The position numbers and the translations under genes were made by a program. A stretch of 64,000 nt of DNA from JAAYAY01 sp964563135 (lineage in GTDB: Bacteria; Planctomycetota; Planctomycetia; Pirellulales; Thermoguttaceae). Positions 1 through 8,606 of the stretch are shown one piece after another. The DNA lies in assembly GCA_964563135.1 (NCBI GenBank), contig CAZLWV010000024.1, forward strand, positions 1-64,000. Reading direction: 5' to 3'. Position 1 is the first letter of the stretch. The number at the start of each line of letters is the position of its first letter. The notes under the pieces were generated by a model. That model did no database searches and was not told the DNA's origin. It saw only the letters and a list, made by a program, of their open reading frames with translations.

Positions 1-529
1 CATCCCGGATGCCGTTGCCGCGGGCGAGCAGGACCGGCAGTTGCGGATAGTTGAGAATGGCCACTTCGGCTTTTCCACCGTGCACTTTCTTGATGAAGGC
101 GGCGGCTTCCTTGCCGACCAGGTATCCCAGGTCGTGATTGTCGATCAGCCAGCGCACATCGGCATTCTCCAGGTCATCGTCCCAGGCAATCACCTTGACA
201 CCGCGAGCCATCGCCTCTTGGCAGGCCCCCTCAATACCCGCCGGATCTGCCGGATGAACGATAATCACGTCCATGCCCCTGGCCACAAAGTTCTCGACCT
301 GCATGATCTGATTGGAGACATTGCTGTCGCAGGCCACATACGACATCTTCGCTCCCTGCGATTCGGCATGTTTCTGGATGGCCTGGCAGTACCCCGACCA
401 GGTCGGGTTGCTCAAATCCTGAACGGTCATGCCGATCTTGAGCACGTCTTTTCCACTTCCGCTCCGGTCGCATCCGGCAAGTGTCAATCCCACTGCCGTT
501 GCCACCAGTCCAATCACGGCGTTCTTCAT
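1..529 (-). CDS. Sugar ABC transporter substrate-binding lipoprotein (3' end outside window)
   Basis: About 176 residues are visible; the C-terminus lies left of the window. The protein starts with a short hydrophobic signal ending in the lipobox LAGC, so the mature protein is probably lipid-anchored outside the cytoplasmic membrane. The following sequence (KIGMTVQDLSNPTWSGYCQA, then VARGMDVIIVHPADPAGIEG) is typical of the RbsB-type periplasmic binding fold (Peripla_BP_4) that delivers sugars to an ABC permease. The ATG at 529 is preceded by GGAGA. The ligand cannot be told. Permease and ATPase genes would be expected to the left. The nearby isomerase-like and Gfo/Idh genes fit sugar or polyol use. 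Confidence 0.85.
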   Translation of the reverse strand, partial: MKNAVIGLVATAVGLTLAGCDRSGSGKDVLKIGMTVQDLSNPTWSGYCQAIQKHAESQGAKMSYVACDSNVSNQIMQVENFVARGMDVIIVHPADPAGIEGACQEAMARGVKVIAWDDDLENADVRWLIDNHDLGYLVGKEAAAFIKKVHGGKAEVAILNYPQLPVLLARGNGIRD

Positions 530-1055
530 GCGTTTCTCCATCACCGTTCTCGTCGTTCCCGATTCCCCATCATCATCGTGAAGGCAACTGATATTGATTC
601 TTTCCTGGACAGAGATGAGTCTGCTAGGGATCGACCGAAAAACAACTTCCCGATTTCAATTTCACCAGCCGAGGTCCGTCGCGAAGCACGGACCGGAAGA
701 TCGGCAAGTCATTCATCGACCGATACTGAGACAACCTGGTGAATCAAGATTCGTCACCTCGCGCCAGATGAGCAGTGCTCTCCTTCCACACCTTCGCTGC
801 TACCGAAGGTTGTGATTGCGCAGAGTTTCGATAACAACATTCTACAACATGCTGGGAAATGTTTTCAATATCCGGCTTTTCCTTGCGGAATGCGGCCGGT
901 CGGCCGGTGCTCTCAAGACCGCCGTAGCTCCAGAGCTGTACCCGTGTTCTCCGCACCACGGGCCCAAGAAACGAGATGGCGGAAGCGAAGTCAGCATCAG
1001 AACCTCGCCTCCGCCAGTTCCGTATCCCCGACCCTCAAGGCGTCAAGACGCCACC
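530..1055. other. Intergenic region, probable promoter of the ABC binding protein
   Basis: No convincing gene is seen in this 526-bp stretch. Open frames crossing it have no recognisable protein character. A patch around 810-880 is clearly richer in A+T than its surroundings and is a reasonable place for the promoter of the leftward binding-protein gene. No terminator or operator could be assigned. Confidence 0.4.
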
Positions 1056-1970
1056 CTATCCCAGCTTCTTTGCCATCTTCTCCACAAAGGCCACGCACCT
1101 GGCCACGTCGTTCATCAACTCCGGCGAGTCGTGCTCATACTCGACCGTCATCACGCCCCGGTAACCTTGCCGCTTGAGCTCCGTGAGCACGGCCGCATAG
1201 TCCGCCTTGCCCTCGCCCAACGGTACGTCACGGGCGTCCACCACCCCCTTCTCGGCCACGTCCTTGAGGTGAAAACCGCGCACCCGGCCTTCCATCACCT
1301 TCAAACAGGCCACCGGGTCCAGCCCCGACCGCACCCAGTGCCCCGTATCGCAGCAGGCACCGATTCGCGGGCCGCGGTCTTTGCAGAGTGCCAGCACGTT
1401 TTCCGGCTGCCAGTTCTTGTAGTCGGGTGCATCCGGGCGATGCGGATGATTGTGGATCGCCAGGTCGATTCTGTACTCGTCGCACAGTTTCTCGATCATG
1501 TCGAAGGCCTCGGGCTTGGGTTCCGCCACGATCGAGGCGATGCCCATCTCCTTGCAGAAATCAAAGATCCTCTTTCCCTGCTCGGCGTCGGTGTCGAGGT
1601 TGGAATAGAAAGCCGAGATCGTGATGCCCGTGTCGCTCAGCTTCTGCTTCAACTCCTTGCGAACCTCGGGAGAAAGGTCCTCGTTGACCTTCAGCTCCGG
1701 TCGCGACTTGTCCAAGGCCAGGAAGAAGGCCGGCTCGATGTTGCGGACGCCGAGCTTGGCGGTCATCTCGATCGTCTCGTACAGGCAGAACCGGCGGAAC
1801 GTGTACTGCGACATGCCGACCCGCCAGCCCATCGCCTCGGCCGAAGGCGAACTGCAGGCGTTTTTTTCGGCCGCCCCCGCGATGCGGATCCCCGGACCAC
1901 CGAGTACCGTACCGGCCAATACCGCGGAACTTGCCTTCAGAAACTCGCGACGCTGGATGCTCGATGCCAT
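1056..1970 (-). CDS. Tat-exported sugar phosphate isomerase/epimerase-like TIM-barrel protein
   Basis: 304 aa. The N-terminus carries a twin-arginine signal (RREFLKASS, then a hydrophobic stretch), so export by Tat is predicted. The mature part is an AP_endonuc_2/IolE-like TIM barrel: successive strands end in acidic and histidine residues of the metal-binding type (NIEPAF, AEPKPEAF, AIHNHPHR, CDTGHW, FHLKD, VEYEHD). Family members act as sugar isomerases or epimerases or inositol-pathway enzymes; the substrate is unknown. The ATG at 1970 follows GGGAGA. It is divergent from the exported Gfo/Idh gene starting at 2105, which suggests a shared control region and pathway. Confidence 0.88.
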   Translation of the reverse strand: MASSIQRREFLKASSAVLAGTVLGGPGIRIAGAAEKNACSSPSAEAMGWRVGMSQYTFRRFCLYETIEMTAKLGVRNIEPAFFLALDKSRPELKVNEDLSPEVRKELKQKLSDTGITISAFYSNLDTDAEQGKRIFDFCKEMGIASIVAEPKPEAFDMIEKLCDEYRIDLAIHNHPHRPDAPDYKNWQPENVLALCKDRGPRIGACCDTGHWVRSGLDPVACLKVMEGRVRGFHLKDVAEKGVVDARDVPLGEGKADYAAVLTELKRQGYRGVMTVEYEHDSPELMNDVARCVAFVEKMAKKLG

Positions 1971-2104
1971 GGAATTCTCCCTCTTTTTCACTAAGGTTGC
2001 CGGGAAAGCGGGGCTGACTGTTGCTTCGCACTTGGCGCCCATTGTAGATTGGGCGCACCGGGTCGTACAACGTATCACCCTCCAGAGTCGAGGAGATTTC
2101 CACG

Positions 2105-3403
2105 ATGTCCGCCGCACCTACCCGTCGCCAGTTCCTCCGCACGTCCGCCGGCACACTGGGGGCTTCTCTCACCCTGCCGACCCTGATTCCCGCCACGGCC
2201 CTGGGCAAGGACGGCGCCGTCGCCCCCAGCGAGACGATCACCGTGGGGTTCATCGGCACCGGCAGCCACGGCATCGGGTGGAACCTGCCGGCCTATCTCA
2301 AGCAGGCCGATGCCAGGGTTCGCGTCGCCTGCGATGTCGACGCCGTCCGCATGAACAAGGCGAAACAGGAAATCGACAAGGCATATGGCAACACCGATTG
2401 TGCGACCACCCAGGACTTCCGCGACGTTCTCGCCCGCGACGATATCGACACGGTGATGATCTCCACGCCCGACCACTGGCACGTGCTGATCAGCGTACTG
2501 GCGATCCGGGCCGGCAAGGACGTCCAGTGCGAAAAGCCGACGCTCACGATCGACGAGGGCAAGATCCTCGTCAAGACGGTTCGCCAGCACAATAAGGTCT
2601 TCCAGACGAGTACGGAAGACCGATCGCTCCCCATGTACCACCGCATGGCCGAACTGGTACGCAATGGCCGGATCGGAAAGCTCCAGCGGATCGAGGTCAT
2701 CCTGCCCCAGCAGCCTGTTCGGCCCGGTGATCCAACTCCCCAACCCGTGCCGCCGGAGCTCGACTGGGATATGTGGCTCGGTCCGGCTCCCAAGGCACCT
2801 TACACAGTCGACCGCGTGCACTTCAACTTCCGCTGGATCTGGGCCTATTCGGGCGGGATCATCTGCGACTGGGGAACCCACCTCTTCGACACGGCCCAGT
2901 GGGCCAACGACACCGAACACAGCGGCCCGGTGGAAATTGACGGCAAGGGTACCCATTGGGAAGGCGGCCTCTACGACACCGTCAAGGACTACGACGTTAC
3001 CTACCGCTATGCCAATGGCGTCGTCATGACCTGCACGCCTGGCAACCCCGGCATCAAATTCATCGGTACCGAGGGCTGGGTCGGTAACCGCGGCTGGCGC
3101 GGCAAGCTCGAAGCCAGCTCCGACGAAATCCTCAATTCCGTGATCGGCCCCGACGAAATCCGCCTGTTCACCAACCCGGCCGGCGAGCACCGCAACTTCC
3201 TCGACTGCGTGAAGTCCCGCCAGGATCCCTACTTCCCGGTCGAGATCGGCCACCGAGTGGCCACCGTCTGCCACTTGGCCAACTTGTCCATCCGCCTCGG
3301 CCGCAGACTCAATTGGGACCCCGAAAAAGAACAATTCGTCGGCGACGCCGAAGCCACCGCCCTGATGTCGCGCCCCATGCGCGAGCCCTGGAGCCTGGCA
3401 TAG
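2105..3403 (+). CDS. Tat-exported Gfo/Idh/MocA family oxidoreductase
   Basis: 432 aa. A Tat signal (RRQFLRTSAG) is followed by an NAD(P)-binding Rossmann motif (VGFIGTGSHGIGW, about residue 47) and the family signature CEKP (in VQCEKPTLTIDEGK, about 142) carrying the conserved lysine; GGIICDWGTHLFD corresponds to the catalytic/substrate region. Family members oxidise or reduce sugars, inositols or related polyols, and the exported branch is strongly expanded in Planctomycetota. The ATG at 2105 has GAGGAG upstream. The substrate is not inferable. It is divergent from the TIM-barrel protein, 134 bp away. Confidence 0.92.
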   Translation: MSAAPTRRQFLRTSAGTLGASLTLPTLIPATALGKDGAVAPSETITVGFIGTGSHGIGWNLPAYLKQADARVRVACDVDAVRMNKAKQEIDKAYGNTDCATTQDFRDVLARDDIDTVMISTPDHWHVLISVLAIRAGKDVQCEKPTLTIDEGKILVKTVRQHNKVFQTSTEDRSLPMYHRMAELVRNGRIGKLQRIEVILPQQPVRPGDPTPQPVPPELDWDMWLGPAPKAPYTVDRVHFNFRWIWAYSGGIICDWGTHLFDTAQWANDTEHSGPVEIDGKGTHWEGGLYDTVKDYDVTYRYANGVVMTCTPGNPGIKFIGTEGWVGNRGWRGKLEASSDEILNSVIGPDEIRLFTNPAGEHRNFLDCVKSRQDPYFPVEIGHRVATVCHLANLSIRLGRRLNWDPEKEQFVGDAEATALMSRPMREPWSLA

Positions 3404-4163
3404 TCCGCAGCGAGGCCCTCCCGAACCATGCCCTGCCGCGCCGGCGCGCCAGTGCTGCCGCACTCCTGCCTGCCGCCACGTTCCGTAATCGCCGCCGCCC
3501 CGCGACCCCGCCCCCCCAGTGGCCATCTCTTCCGCTCTTCCGCTTGACAGAGAACGGATAATCTGTATACTAAGTAGTGCCATGTACACTATCATGCCAA
3601 CTCCGCCGTCGAACTGGCCGCGGCTTTTGGCACATCCCTCATTGGAAAGAATTTGGCTTACGTTTTGCCTCCCGTCCAACTTTCTCCATCACATCCAAAG
3701 GCGCTGCAAAACCCAACTGTTGCAGAACCCAGCCCCGCTCCCCCGCCCTCTGCCGTCCTGACCACTGCCGTCCTGACCACTGCCGCTCTGCCCTCCACCG
3801 TTCTGTCTTCTGCTCCCCCTGTCCCACGCCCATGACCTCTGCCGCCTATCCTCGGTCCTCCGCCCCCTTGCCGACCCCGAATTTGGCAGAATCGATTCCC
3901 CGTTGATCAACAACCGGCCAAGGCACGAAACCGGCAAAACACCACCTTGCTGCCCAACTCCCCGCTTGCTCCAATCGCCGGCCGCCACCCCGAGACCCCA
4001 AATGCGGGCCAGAGTCGGGCTCGGACCGGCTCCGGCTTCGTTTCAGGCGGGCCTTTCCGGCCTGGGCGACATCCGCCGGTTTGCGTTTGCCGAGAGGCAT
4101 ATCACCCGACTACAATACCGGGCATCGGAACGAGCCAAGTCACGGAATCTGAGGAAAACGACT
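3404..4163. other. Gene-free stretch with pyrimidine-rich low-complexity sequence
   Basis: About 760 bp without a gene I can support. Apparent open frames on both strands are low-complexity (Ser/Pro/Arg-rich) and do not resemble proteins. The middle (about 3735-3830) is strongly pyrimidine-biased and holds the tandem repeat listed separately. The end provides the ribosome-binding site of the LRR gene. Confidence 0.4.
3751..3786 (+). repeat. 15-bp tandem repeat
   Basis: The unit CTGCCGTCCTGACCA occurs twice in a row (3751-3765, 3766-3780) and a third partial unit follows from 3781. It lies in a pyrimidine-rich, non-coding stretch. Replication slippage is the simplest origin. Confidence 0.7.
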
Positions 4164-4931
4164 ATGAAAGCAACATTCTGGGTGGGGTTCATTCTGGCGG
4201 CCGCCGCGACGGCCGGTCTGTGGAGTGCCGAGCCGACTAAGGAGACTGCGGCCATCCCGCCCGACGATGCGGCAGCGGTCGCTGCACTCGAGAAGCTCGC
4301 GATCGAGCTGGTACGGGACTACCACGGCGTGGTTCGCCGGGTCGAGATTGCCAAGAGCAGTGTTTCCGATGCCGACATGATCCATCTCAAGGGCCTGCCA
4401 AATCTGGAATCGCTCAAGATCGGATCGTGTGCCGTGACGGATGCCGGGATGGCGCATCTGGCGGACATGCTCCAGTTGCGGCGTCTGTACCTCCACGATC
4501 TGGCCGTCACCGACGCCGGTTTGACGCATCTGGCAAAGCTGACCAGGCTCGAAGTGTTGGCCCTCGAGAACACCAAGATCACCGGGACCGGATTGAGGCA
4601 TCTGGAAGGGTTGACCAGGCTGCGGGTATTGAACATCGGCGGCTGCCAAGTGGGAAACGAACCACTCGCTCATCTCAAGCCGCTGGTGAGCCTGGAAACG
4701 CTCGGGCTTCAACGGACCCTGGTGACCGACCCGGGCCTGGTCCAACTGGCAGGCCTGCGAGAGATCCGCGTCATGAATCTCGACCAGACCAAGGTCACCG
4801 ACGAAGGGCTCATGCACCTCAGTCCGCTCCAGAACCTGCGAATCCTGCGGACGAAGAAATGCGAGGAAGTCACCAACCGCGGGGCAGATCGGTTGGAGAA
4901 GGCGATTGCGGGATTGGCCGTCTTTCGCTGA
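4164..4931 (+). CDS. Exported leucine-rich repeat protein
   Basis: 255 aa. An N-terminal hydrophobic signal of about 20 residues (ends near LWSAEP) is followed by at least seven LRRs of the cysteine-containing/internalin-like type, with the recurring pattern VTDAGLTHLAKLTRLEVL. Such short exported LRR proteins are abundant in Planctomycetota and probably mediate protein binding; no partner can be named. The ATG at 4164 is preceded by GAGGAAAA. There is no transmembrane segment besides the signal, and no catalytic domain. It is followed after 104 bp by the methyltransferase-fold gene, possibly co-transcribed. Confidence 0.85.
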   Translation: MKATFWVGFILAAAATAGLWSAEPTKETAAIPPDDAAAVAALEKLAIELVRDYHGVVRRVEIAKSSVSDADMIHLKGLPNLESLKIGSCAVTDAGMAHLADMLQLRRLYLHDLAVTDAGLTHLAKLTRLEVLALENTKITGTGLRHLEGLTRLRVLNIGGCQVGNEPLAHLKPLVSLETLGLQRTLVTDPGLVQLAGLREIRVMNLDQTKVTDEGLMHLSPLQNLRILRTKKCEEVTNRGADRLEKAIAGLAVFR

Positions 4932-5035
4932 AAACGCGTCGTCTGAGACTACGAGAATCCACTTTCACGGCAACAACGGACTTCATCGCTGGCCATGCCA
5001 GCCCATCTCATAGAATCTGAATCGAGGACCAAGTC

Positions 5036-5635
5036 ATGCACCATATAATTCACGCGGCCATTCTCGCGGTCGGTCTGCTGGTGCAGCAGGCCGTGACTCC
5101 TGCGGCCAATGCCGCCGACGAAACACAATCGACCGACACATCCAAGACCCCCGATTGCGTCTATGTCGGCACACCCTATGACGTCATTGACGCGATGCTC
5201 GACAAAGGGGCAATCAAGCGCAGCGACCTGGTCTACGACCTGGGTTGTGGCGACGGGCGGATCGTTGTCGCTGCCGCCAGGCGTTTCGGCTGCCACGGAG
5301 TGGGCTACGACGTCGACCCGCAGCGGATCAGGGAGTGCCACGAGAACGTCCGCAAGGAGGGCGTGGGGGAACTGGTCCAGATCAAGCAGGAGGACATCTT
5401 CACGCTCGACCTGAGCGCCGCAAATGTCATCCTGCTCTACCTGCTGCCGGAGATGAACGCCAAGCTCATTCCGCAACTGGAGATGCTCCAGCCGGGTTCG
5501 AGGATCGTGACCCATAACTACACGATCGAAGGGATCGCCCACAAGGAGTCCGTCACCTTCAAATCCCTCGAGGACGGCGTGAAACACTACCTCTACGTTT
5601 ACGAGGCACCGCTGCAACCGGAAGAGAACAAGTAG
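5036..5635 (+). CDS. Class I SAM-methyltransferase-fold protein with an export signal
   Basis: 199 aa. Residues 1-27 look like a cleavable signal peptide (hydrophobic AAILAVGLLVQQAVTP, cleavage after AANA). The rest is a Rossmann methyltransferase: VYDLGCGDGRIVV is motif I (about residue 66), GVGYDVDP carries the acidic ribose-binding residue, and EDIFTLDLS/VILLYLLPEM are motifs II-III. Substrate unknown. The oddity is location: SAM is cytosolic, so an exported member either is not cleaved or exported as predicted, or binds something else. GC content and codon use look like the neighbours. Confidence 0.8.
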   Translation: MHHIIHAAILAVGLLVQQAVTPAANAADETQSTDTSKTPDCVYVGTPYDVIDAMLDKGAIKRSDLVYDLGCGDGRIVVAAARRFGCHGVGYDVDPQRIRECHENVRKEGVGELVQIKQEDIFTLDLSAANVILLYLLPEMNAKLIPQLEMLQPGSRIVTHNYTIEGIAHKESVTFKSLEDGVKHYLYVYEAPLQPEENK

Positions 5636-6353
5636 CGGCCGTCGCCCACCTCGAACGAGCCTTCTCCTCGCCCGGCGGGCTGTGGCACGCCCGGGGGGCC
5701 TTGCGCACGGGATTTGGCCGATGCTTTGCGAGCGATTGTCTTTTTTTGCGCAGCGAGCGACACTTTGCGCAAACCCCTTGGCTATATCATCCATCGGAGT
5801 ACTGCTGTAACCTGCTGCCAGGGGAGAAGTTGTGCTGGATAAGAAGGTCGAAAGACGACTATTACGGAAGCACGGGTCTATGCTATTGCTCGATCACGCG
5901 AATTGAGCTAGAAACAGACTTTCGTCGGCACCCCGTGAATGGGAACGACAGAGACGCCCCATCGAGGAACCGCGTCGGTTCAAGGGGCATCTCACGATTC
6001 GCCCAGTGAGGGCGAGCCGGTCCAACAGCCAGGTCCGGGGATGGCTGGGCTGTTGCGACCGCAAGACTCCCAGAGAACACAACTTCCGAGTTCAAAGGGG
6101 CCCGACCTGAAGGGGGATAGTCGGGTGGCCTGCGCGCCGGCCCGGGCAAGAATCCGGGCCACCCGCCAGCCGGTTCTGGCGAGTGCCCTGAGCACACAAC
6201 AGGCAGGCGACTTTTCACAAATACTGTACATCCGTACCGACACCCGTGACATCCCTTCCCTTGGGACCGCGCTCGCCCCTCCGGAAGAACCATGCATCTG
6301 TCCTGGCGTCGGAGTCAATCCGCACGGTCTTCATCCCGTGCGCAGGTACTGCA
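5636..6353. other. Intergenic region containing a hairpin-rich block
   Basis: 718 bp between the methyltransferase-fold gene and sudB with no supportable gene. Positions 5956-6164 contain a run of stem-loops (separate entry). A moderately A+T-rich part lies around 5730-5900. The last 40 bp lead into the sudB start. Confidence 0.4.
5956..6164. ncRNA. Possible structured RNA or hairpin array (strand unknown)
   Basis: Five stems can be drawn: GCCCC 5956-5960 with GGGGC 5984-5988, enclosing GAACC 5967-5971/GGTTC 5977-5981; GCCC 6001-6004/GGGC 6010-6013; CAACAGCC 6023-6030 with GGCTGTTG 6048-6055; and GGGTGGCC 6123-6130 with GGCCACCC 6157-6164, enclosing CCCGG/CCGGG. The density of perfect stems exceeds that of neighbouring DNA. 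No known riboswitch or RNA class is recognised. It could be a leader of sudBA, a transcript on the other strand, or an old palindromic repeat cluster. Confidence 0.3.
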
Positions 6354-7196
6354 ATGGCAAAGATACTCCGTAAATCTGAACTCGTCGCCGGGATTCACGA
6401 GATCCTGGTAGAAGCTCCCCAGTTGGCCGCGAAAGCCCGGCCGGGGAATTTCGTGATCGTCATGGCCGAGGAACGGGGTGAACGAATTCCGTTGACGATT
6501 GCCGATTGCGATGCGGCGGAAGGGACGATCACTCTGGTGCTGATGGCCGTCGGCACAACGTCGCGCAAGCTGGCCTCATTGTCGGCCGGTGACGAACTCC
6601 ACGCGTTGATCGGCCCCTTGGGCCGGCCGTCAGAGATCGGCAGCTTCGGAACCGTTGTGGCGGTTGCCGGCGGCGTCGGGGTGGCCCCGGTCTACCCGAT
6701 TGCCAAGGCGTTCAGGAATCGCGGCACCCGGGTCATCACGATTCAAGGTGCCAGAAGCGCCGATCTGCTCTTCTGGCAGGACCGGCTGGCATCGGTGAGC
6801 GATTGGCATATCGTCACCACCGACGATGGATCGGCAGGAACCAGGGGCCTGGTCACCGAACCGCTCAAACGTCTGCTGGAAGGTCCCGAGGGCAAGCAGA
6901 TCGGCTGCGTCTATGCGATCGGCCCGGCAATGATGATGAAGTTCTGCGCCGAGACCACCCGGCCGTTCGGCACCAAGACGGTCGTGAGCCTCAACACGGT
7001 GATGGTCGACGGCACGGGTATGTGCGGCGGCTGCCGCGTCACCGTGGGAAATGAAACACTGTTCACCTGCGTCGACGGTCCGGAGTTCGACGGGCACCTG
7101 GTCCACTGGGACACAGTCGTTTCGCGGCAGCGGATCTATTCTCTCGAAGAGAAGCGGTCCTTGGATCGCTACATGAAGGGTGTAAAATGCGGATAG
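6354..7196 (+). CDS. sudB: Sulfide dehydrogenase / NADH-dependent ferredoxin:NADP oxidoreductase, FAD-iron-sulfur subunit
   Basis: 280 aa, the usual family length. The N-terminal half is a ferredoxin-reductase-type FAD domain, the middle an NAD-binding Rossmann region (VAVAGGVGVAPVYPIAKAF), and the C-terminus has the [2Fe-2S] cysteine cluster MCGGCRVTVG with the distal FTC. With the SudA-type partner it forms a cytosolic flavoprotein heterodimer of the SudAB/Nfn family that moves electrons between pyridine nucleotides and ferredoxin or polysulfide. The ATG at 6354 was chosen because the family begins here; upstream sequence in frame is not conserved-looking. The stop lies inside the next gene (10-bp overlap), indicating translational coupling. 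Confidence 0.85.
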   Translation: MAKILRKSELVAGIHEILVEAPQLAAKARPGNFVIVMAEERGERIPLTIADCDAAEGTITLVLMAVGTTSRKLASLSAGDELHALIGPLGRPSEIGSFGTVVAVAGGVGVAPVYPIAKAFRNRGTRVITIQGARSADLLFWQDRLASVSDWHIVTTDDGSAGTRGLVTEPLKRLLEGPEGKQIGCVYAIGPAMMMKFCAETTRPFGTKTVVSLNTVMVDGTGMCGGCRVTVGNETLFTCVDGPEFDGHLVHWDTVVSRQRIYSLEEKRSLDRYMKGVKCG

Positions 7197-8602
7197 CCAA
7201 CGAATCGGTGACAACCATCAGGAAGACCCGCATCCCGATGCCGGTTCGGGATGCCCGACAGCGGGCCAAGGACTTCGACGAGGTGCCCCTGGGTTATTCG
7301 CCGCAACAGGCCAGGGACGAAGCCGGACGCTGCCTGGTCTGCAGGAAACCGGCATGCATCGAAGGCTGTCCGGTGAACGTCGACATTCCCGGCTTCATCA
7401 GCCTCATCAAGCAGGGAGAGTTCGCCGCCGCCGCGCGGAAGATCAAACACACCAATGCGCTGCCGGCCCTTTGCGGACGTGTCTGTCCGCAGGAGGCGCA
7501 GTGCGAGAAGTGCTGCATCCTCGGGAAAAAGTCCGAACCGGTGGCAATCGGGCGGCTCGAACGGTTCGTGGCCGACTATGAACGTGAGAACGGCCTGGTC
7601 GAGTTGCCTTCCTGCCAGCCGGCCAACGGGCGCAAGGTGGCCGTCATCGGCAGCGGCCCGTCGGGACTCACCGTGGCCGGTGACCTGGTCCTCCTGGGCT
7701 ACGAAGTCACCATCTTCGAGGCCTTCCACAGACCGGGGGGTGTGCTCATGTACGGCATCCCCGAGTTCCGGCTCCCCAAGTCGATCGTCCAGGAAGAGGT
7801 CGACTACCTGAAGCGGCTGGGGGTGAAGCTGGAACTCAACCAGATCGCCGGGCAGAGCGTGACGATCGACGAGCTGCTGGGCGAAAAGGGGTTCCATGCG
7901 GTCTTCGTGGGCGTGGGGGCCGGCCTGCCGAAGTTCCTCGGCGTTCCGGGCGAGGATCTCGGCGGCGTCTATTCTGCCAACGAGTACCTGACCCGCAGCA
8001 ACCTCATGAAGGCCTATCGGTTTCCGGAATACGATACGCCCATCGTACGCGGCAAACAGGTGTGCGTTATCGGCGGAGGCAACGTGGCCATGGACGCCGC
8101 CCGCACCGCGCTGCGTTTGGGGGCCGAGCACGTTTCGGTCGTGTATCGCCGTTCCCGTGCCGAACTGCCTGCCCGTGCCGAAGAGGTCGAACACGCCGAG
8201 GAAGAGGGCGTGGTCTTCAAGTTGCTCACCGATCCGATCGCCTTTGTAGGCGACGAGAAGGGAATGGTGCGCAGCATGACCTGCCTGCAGATGAGTCTCG
8301 GCGAGCCGGACGCCTCGGGGCGCTGCCGGCCGATCCCGATCGCAGGTTCCCAGTTCACGATCGATACGGACCAGATCATCGTGGCCATCGGCGCAGGGGC
8401 CAACCCATTGCTGACGAAGACCACGAGCGGCTTGAACCTGAACCGGTTCGGATACATCGAAGCCGACGCTGCCGGCCGCACAAGCCGGCCCGGCGTGTGG
8501 GCCGGCGGCGACATCGTCACCGGCTCCGCCACTGTGATCGAGGCCATGGGCGCCGGCCGGATCGCAGCCGCCGACATCCATCGCCAGTTGGCCGGAGGCT
8601 GA
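7187..8602 (+). CDS. sudA: Sulfide dehydrogenase / NADPH-dependent glutamate synthase small-subunit-like protein
   Basis: 471 aa. The N-terminal cluster region (CLVCRKPACIEGCP and CGRVCPQEAQCEKCC) binds [4Fe-4S] clusters as in GltD. Two dinucleotide folds follow: VAVIGSGPSGLTVAGDLV (FAD, about residue 150) and VCVIGGGNVAMDAARTAL (NADPH, about 292), and the C-terminal GVWAGGDIVTGSATVIEAMG closes the FAD site. Next to sudB this supports a SudAB/Nfn-type bifurcating or transhydrogenase complex rather than glutamate synthase, since no gltB is present. It ends 4 bp before the convergent C45 hydrolase gene. Confidence 0.88.
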   Translation: MRIANESVTTIRKTRIPMPVRDARQRAKDFDEVPLGYSPQQARDEAGRCLVCRKPACIEGCPVNVDIPGFISLIKQGEFAAAARKIKHTNALPALCGRVCPQEAQCEKCCILGKKSEPVAIGRLERFVADYERENGLVELPSCQPANGRKVAVIGSGPSGLTVAGDLVLLGYEVTIFEAFHRPGGVLMYGIPEFRLPKSIVQEEVDYLKRLGVKLELNQIAGQSVTIDELLGEKGFHAVFVGVGAGLPKFLGVPGEDLGGVYSANEYLTRSNLMKAYRFPEYDTPIVRGKQVCVIGGGNVAMDAARTALRLGAEHVSVVYRRSRAELPARAEEVEHAEEEGVVFKLLTDPIAFVGDEKGMVRSMTCLQMSLGEPDASGRCRPIPIAGSQFTIDTDQIIVAIGAGANPLLTKTTSGLNLNRFGYIEADAAGRTSRPGVWAGGDIVTGSATVIEAMGAGRIAAADIHRQLAGG

Positions 8603-8606
8603 GAAC

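Noticed and set aside
41..742. Plus-strand open frame opposite the ABC binding protein
   Set aside because: The minus strand gives a complete lipoprotein signal and binding-protein sequence; the plus-strand product resembles nothing.
2075..3679. Long minus-strand open frame of 534 codons opposite the Gfo/Idh gene
   Set aside because: It is antisense to a clear oxidoreductase, is Ala/Gly/Val-biased and has no family character; long antisense frames are common in GC-rich DNA.
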